Source: JBMNTU01 sp050945895 (lineage in GTDB: Bacteria > Bacillota > Clostridia > Christensenellales > Christensenellaceae). From it: 7,490 nt of DNA. Every line of letters starts with the position of its first letter. Within the stretch, counting starts at the first letter, position 1. The notes beneath the pieces were generated by a model. That model made no database searches and had not been told where the DNA came from. It saw only the letters and a list, made by a program, of their open reading frames with translations. The stretch lies in the NCBI GenBank assembly GCA_050945895.1, contig JBMNTU010000101.1, positions 1 to 7,490 of the forward strand, in the 5' to 3' direction. The translations under genes were made by a program, and so were the position numbers. Positions 5,821 through 7,490 of this stretch are shown one piece after another.

Positions 5821-5855
5821 GTATATATTATATACCAAACGTAGGATATATACAA
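5821..5855 (-). promoter_or_regulatory. phd-doc-recombinase promoter with palindromic operator
   Basis: On the minus strand TTGTAT (5850-5855) and TATAAT (5827-5832) are separated by exactly 17 bases. The -10 lies inside a perfect palindrome, GTATATA-T-TATATAC at 5821-5835. A related half-like box, GGATATATAC, overlaps the -35 (5844-5853). Two boxes over the core promoter fit co-operative Phd-Doc repression. The promoter is seen in sequence; the binding protein is inferred. Confidence 0.7.
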
Positions 5856-5863
5856 CCTATTAT

Positions 5864-6232
5864 TTATTCTTCTTTTGCTCCCATCATACCAATCATCATT
5901 TCTTTTAATTTAATACTTACAGATGAGCGTGGGTCAAAGCACATTTCCACAAATTCTTTCCAATCTTCCTCTTTGGCAATACGTTCCTTTAACGCCTGCG
6001 GCTCATAGCTGTATAGCTTACCCTGCGGCTGGTCTGTCCGGCAGAGGATATAATCCAAAGACACATCGAAATAATCAGCGTACCATACCAGCACTTTGTA
6101 TGGCGCATCCGCTACATCCGTTTCATATCGCACAATGGTGGATTGCACGATACCCAACATTTCTGCGATCTTTGTTTGCGGCAACCTTACACTTTCGCGC
6201 AATCCGCGCAACCTGCTTCCCGGTGTTTCCAT
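5864..6232 (-). CDS. XRE-family transcriptional repressor
   Basis: A 122-residue DNA-binding protein of the Cro/C1 type. The helix-turn-helix lies at about residues 5-62, with QTKIAEMLGIVQSTIVRYE (19-37) as the scanning and recognition helices, followed by the usual YADYFDVSLDYILCRTD tail. The C-terminal 55 residues are charged and helical, perhaps for dimerisation, and lack a LexA-type protease. ATG at 6232 is chosen because AAAGGAGC stands 7 bases ahead. A near-consensus promoter drives it, and it faces away from the 299-residue gene, so it probably controls the divergent region as an element repressor. Without a self-cleavage domain, induction would need another signal. The phd gene starts 56 bases downstream with its own promoter, so readthrough is possible. 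Confidence 0.88.
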   Translation of the reverse strand: METPGSRLRGLRESVRLPQTKIAEMLGIVQSTIVRYETDVADAPYKVLVWYADYFDVSLDYILCRTDQPQGKLYSYEPQALKERIAKEEDWKEFVEMCFDPRSSVSIKLKEMMIGMMGAKEE

Positions 6233-6260
6233 GTAAAACGCTCCTTTGGATTGATAATAT

Positions 6261-6314
6261 CAGTATATGCCTGTATTAGATGCATGTCAATCTAAATATT
6301 AAATACCAGTATAT
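6261..6314. promoter_or_regulatory. Candidate operator region with two CAGTATAT boxes
   Basis: Exact 8-base copies at 6261-6268 and 6307-6314 lie 46 bases apart in the divergent region. One covers the repressor -10; the other is upstream of the rightward gene. The second sits in a short dyad, ATAC-CA-GTAT. They are plausible binding sites for the XRE protein. Confidence 0.4.
6262..6290 (-). promoter_or_regulatory. Near-consensus sigma-A promoter for the XRE repressor
   Basis: On the minus strand TTGACA (6285-6290) and TATACT (6262-6267) are spaced by 17 bases, ending about 30 bases before the start codon. CAGTATAT overlaps the -10 and recurs at 6307-6314, which makes it a candidate repressor box. 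Confidence 0.8.
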
Positions 6315-6360
6315 TTATATTGATTTCTGCAAATCGACGGAACATTATGTATATAGTTGT

Positions 6361-6395
6361 GACGATATTAAATAGAAACACCTATTTTTATCGTC
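6361..6395 (+). promoter_or_regulatory. 5' UTR hairpin abutting the ribosome binding site
   Basis: GACGATA (6361-6367) pairs perfectly with TATCGTC (6389-6395), and inside it AAATAG (6370-6375) pairs with CTATTT (6382-6387) around the loop AAACAC. The ribosome binding site GGAGGA (6397-6402) begins 1 base later. The stem leaves the site itself free. A protein binding the stem, or stacking beside it, could change translation. No T-run follows, so it is not a terminator. Confidence 0.5.
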
Positions 6396-6409
6396 TGGAG
6401 GACACATAC

Positions 6410-7309
6410 ATGAAAGAGTTTTTTACCGATCACTACGACATGCAAGGACTATACGCCGTACCTGCAAGCATGGTCGCTCCGCGTCCATATAGAGGATTTG
6501 AGTACCTGCTATTTTTCTATCTTCTTCCGTGGGAAGTCGTCGGCGGAACACGCCTTAAGGATATACCGCGCAATCCATTGCAGGTCATATTAAACGATGA
6601 CTGGCGGCGCACCTACACCAGCGACTATTTCAAAGAAGTCATCAGCAGGGGCTGGGGCAAACTACTTTGGCCGCATTTAGGGATTCCCGGTAGAATGGAT
6701 GATTACGCAGCAGATTCCTTTTTCTATTCTATGGCAACGTCATACCTGAATTGGTTTATGGTGCTGGGTTCGCTGGGCTACCACCCAAAAGCCCTTGCAA
6801 GTGTAGATGCGGAAATGAGCTTCGTTTTCCCCTCTTTAGAAGAAGTTACCGATTTTGCGCGCAAAATGGTAGAAGTGTTTAAGCAAGAATCACAGTTTGA
6901 GGAATTGCGCGACATATATCTGCAATATCCTGATTTCGAAGATTTCGAGCCGAAACGCAAAAGCCGGGTCAGGCTGGATCATTTCAGAAAGTATTATCAT
7001 AGCCGGACAAAGATCGGGATTATGGAGCCTCTGGAGTACCACCCGGATGCCGGGGGAACAATAAATAGTGAAGATGACATTATCAGCAAAATGGATTTTT
7101 CTAAATTCAAAGAGACTCTTTCCAAAAAGGACAGGGCTATCGTTGAATTGCTGGCAAAGGATTACACACAGAAAGATATTGCTAAGGCTTTGGGGTATGC
7201 AAACCACAGCGGCGTATCCAAAAAAATACGGACAATTGCTGAAAAGTATCTGAGATTTACCGATGAACAGCAAGGCCGCCGGGATTTCCTTTCGGGCGAC
7301 AATACCTAA
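6410..7309 (+). CDS. Unknown protein with C-terminal sigma-factor-like helix-turn-helix
   Basis: I do not recognise this 299-residue protein. The N-terminal two thirds is rich in aromatic residues (WEVVGG at 41-46, GWGKLLWPHLGIPGR at 81-95, SYLNWFMVLGSLGYH at 111-125) and has no signal peptide or clear membrane helix. A charged linker (about 176-230) leads to a helix-turn-helix at about 237-275: LSKKDRAIVELLAKDYTQKDIAKALG followed by SGVSKKIRTIAEKYL, close to sigma-70 region 4 or LuxR-type folds. It could be an activator of the rightward genes. The ATG at 6410 is chosen because GGAGGA lies 7 bases ahead; the frame is open 30 codons further upstream, but that part lacks a ribosome site and covers a hairpin. 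It diverges from the repressor gene and ends in its own terminator. Confidence 0.7.
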   Translation: MKEFFTDHYDMQGLYAVPASMVAPRPYRGFEYLLFFYLLPWEVVGGTRLKDIPRNPLQVILNDDWRRTYTSDYFKEVISRGWGKLLWPHLGIPGRMDDYAADSFFYSMATSYLNWFMVLGSLGYHPKALASVDAEMSFVFPSLEEVTDFARKMVEVFKQESQFEELRDIYLQYPDFEDFEPKRKSRVRLDHFRKYYHSRTKIGIMEPLEYHPDAGGTINSEDDIISKMDFSKFKETLSKKDRAIVELLAKDYTQKDIAKALGYANHSGVSKKIRTIAEKYLRFTDEQQGRRDFLSGDNT

Positions 7310-7346
7310 CAAGTAAGGCTAAAAACTTCATAAACAGTAACGCAAT

Positions 7347-7371
7347 CCGCGAAATGAATCGCGGTTTTTTT
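7347..7371 (+). terminator. Intrinsic terminator after the 299-residue gene
   Basis: CCGCGA (7347-7352) pairs with TCGCGG (7359-7364) around the loop AATGAA and is followed by seven T. It lies 38 bases after the stop codon. Some readthrough may feed the leader ORF downstream, since no clear separate promoter is visible there. Confidence 0.8.
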
Positions 7372-7404
7372 GTGTTTCAAACAAACAGAGGGGAGGTGGT
7401 TTCA

Positions 7405-7464
7405 ATGAACAGAGAGCAATTGCTGCGTGACCGCAGCATACTCCGATACAGCAGCCCGCGCTGA
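7405..7464 (+). CDS. 19-residue leader ORF, translationally coupled
   Basis: A short frame beginning MNREQLLRDRS and ending after SSPR has an excellent ribosome binding site (GGGGAGGTGG at 7390-7399, about 5 bases ahead). Its TGA overlaps the ATG of the next frame as TGATG. The second half lies in a strong hairpin. It has no recognised domain. It may be a leader peptide that opens the hairpin for the next gene, or the true N-terminus of a gene split by a frameshift. The strong initiation site makes translation likely. Confidence 0.45.
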   Translation: MNREQLLRDRSILRYSSPR

Positions 7465-7474
7465 TGTATCGGAG
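7441..7474 (+). promoter_or_regulatory. Strong RNA hairpin across the stop-start overlap
   Basis: CTCCGATACA (7441-7450) pairs with TGTATCGGAG (7465-7474) over 10 bp. After one mismatch, CAGC (7452-7455) pairs with GCTG (7460-7463) around the loop CCGC. The stem hides the ATG at 7464, and the GGAG at 7471-7474 lies in its 3' arm. Ribosomes translating the leader would melt it. Confidence 0.6.
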
Positions 7475-7490
7475 GGATGGCAAGCTCCCC
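7464..7490 (+). CDS. Start of a downstream gene, truncated by the window end
   Basis: A frame starting at the ATG of the TGATG overlap reads MYRRDGKLP to the window edge. It has no ribosome binding site of its own, which fits coupling to the leader ORF. An alternative ATG at 7477 has GGAGG too close to be used. Nine residues are too few to assign a family. Confidence 0.4.

Larger units (their letters stand above)
3501..7490. mobile_element. Integrated element (serine-recombinase type), one end plus repressor, TA and early genes; partial
   Basis: The right half of the window groups a large serine recombinase, a phd-doc addiction pair, an XRE repressor and divergent rightward genes. This is the usual end module of an integrative element or prophage. 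The left edge is placed at the tRNA-like remnant next to the 3' end of the recombinase. No structural phage, relaxase or transfer genes are visible, so prophage, integrative conjugative element and smaller island cannot be told apart. The other end lies to the right of the window. Boundaries are inferred. Confidence 0.5.

Noticed and set aside
6361..6395. Invertible-promoter reading of the inverted repeat near a serine recombinase
   Set aside because: The arms are only 35 bases apart from end to end, too short to flip a promoter, and the recombinase is of the large integrase type and not a small invertase.
6320..6409. 30-codon N-terminal extension of the 299-residue protein
   Set aside because: The upstream ATGs lack a ribosome binding site, and the extension covers a hairpin, whereas ATG at 6410 has GGAGGA 7 bases ahead.

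Overview
The window looks like chromosomal DNA of a low-to-moderate GC Firmicute, probably a gut- or anaerobe-type Clostridia. This rests on strong GGAGG-type ribosome binding sites, frequent TTG starts, sigma-A style promoters, iron-sulfur flavoprotein and LUD-domain genes typical of anaerobes, and a Clostridia-style large serine recombinase. No rRNA, complete tRNA or CRISPR array is present, so the genus cannot be fixed.

Left part (1-3149): a plus-strand redox neighbourhood. It opens with about 125 bases that resemble the end of an insertion sequence (two copies of a 12-base motif 22 bases apart). These run straight into a flavoprotein gene that has lost its FMN-binding N-terminus. That gene overlaps a second flavodoxin-fold reductase gene, and a third flavoprotein with a four-cysteine motif follows. 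Then come a LUD-domain protein with a cysteine-rich C-terminus and a small dimeric alpha-beta-barrel (monooxygenase-like) protein. Short palindromes sharing the core AAATTGGAATTT precede both the third flavoprotein gene and the barrel gene.

Junction (3150-3662): non-coding. It contains a terminator hairpin, a 21-base segment identical in form to the 3' end of a tRNA-Ser (minus strand, ending CCA), a GC-rich stretch of about 75 bases inserted in what would be the T-loop, and a perfect 17-bp terminator stem that lies inside the end of the recombinase reading frame. I read this as one end of an integrated element.

Right part (3617-7490): an integrative-element module. On the minus strand an XRE-family repressor gene is followed by a phd-doc toxin-antitoxin pair and the large serine recombinase. 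The last three genes are packed with a 4-base overlap and a 2-base gap, so toxin, antitoxin and integrase are probably co-transcribed. Divergent from the repressor is a 299-residue protein of unknown function with a C-terminal helix-turn-helix; its ribosome binding site directly follows a 13-bp hairpin. After a clean terminator, a 19-codon leader ORF overlaps the start of a further gene (TGATG) inside another strong hairpin. The layout resembles a phage or integrative-element switch: repressor and integrase leftward, activator-like and later genes rightward, with a consensus promoter and repeated candidate operator boxes between them.
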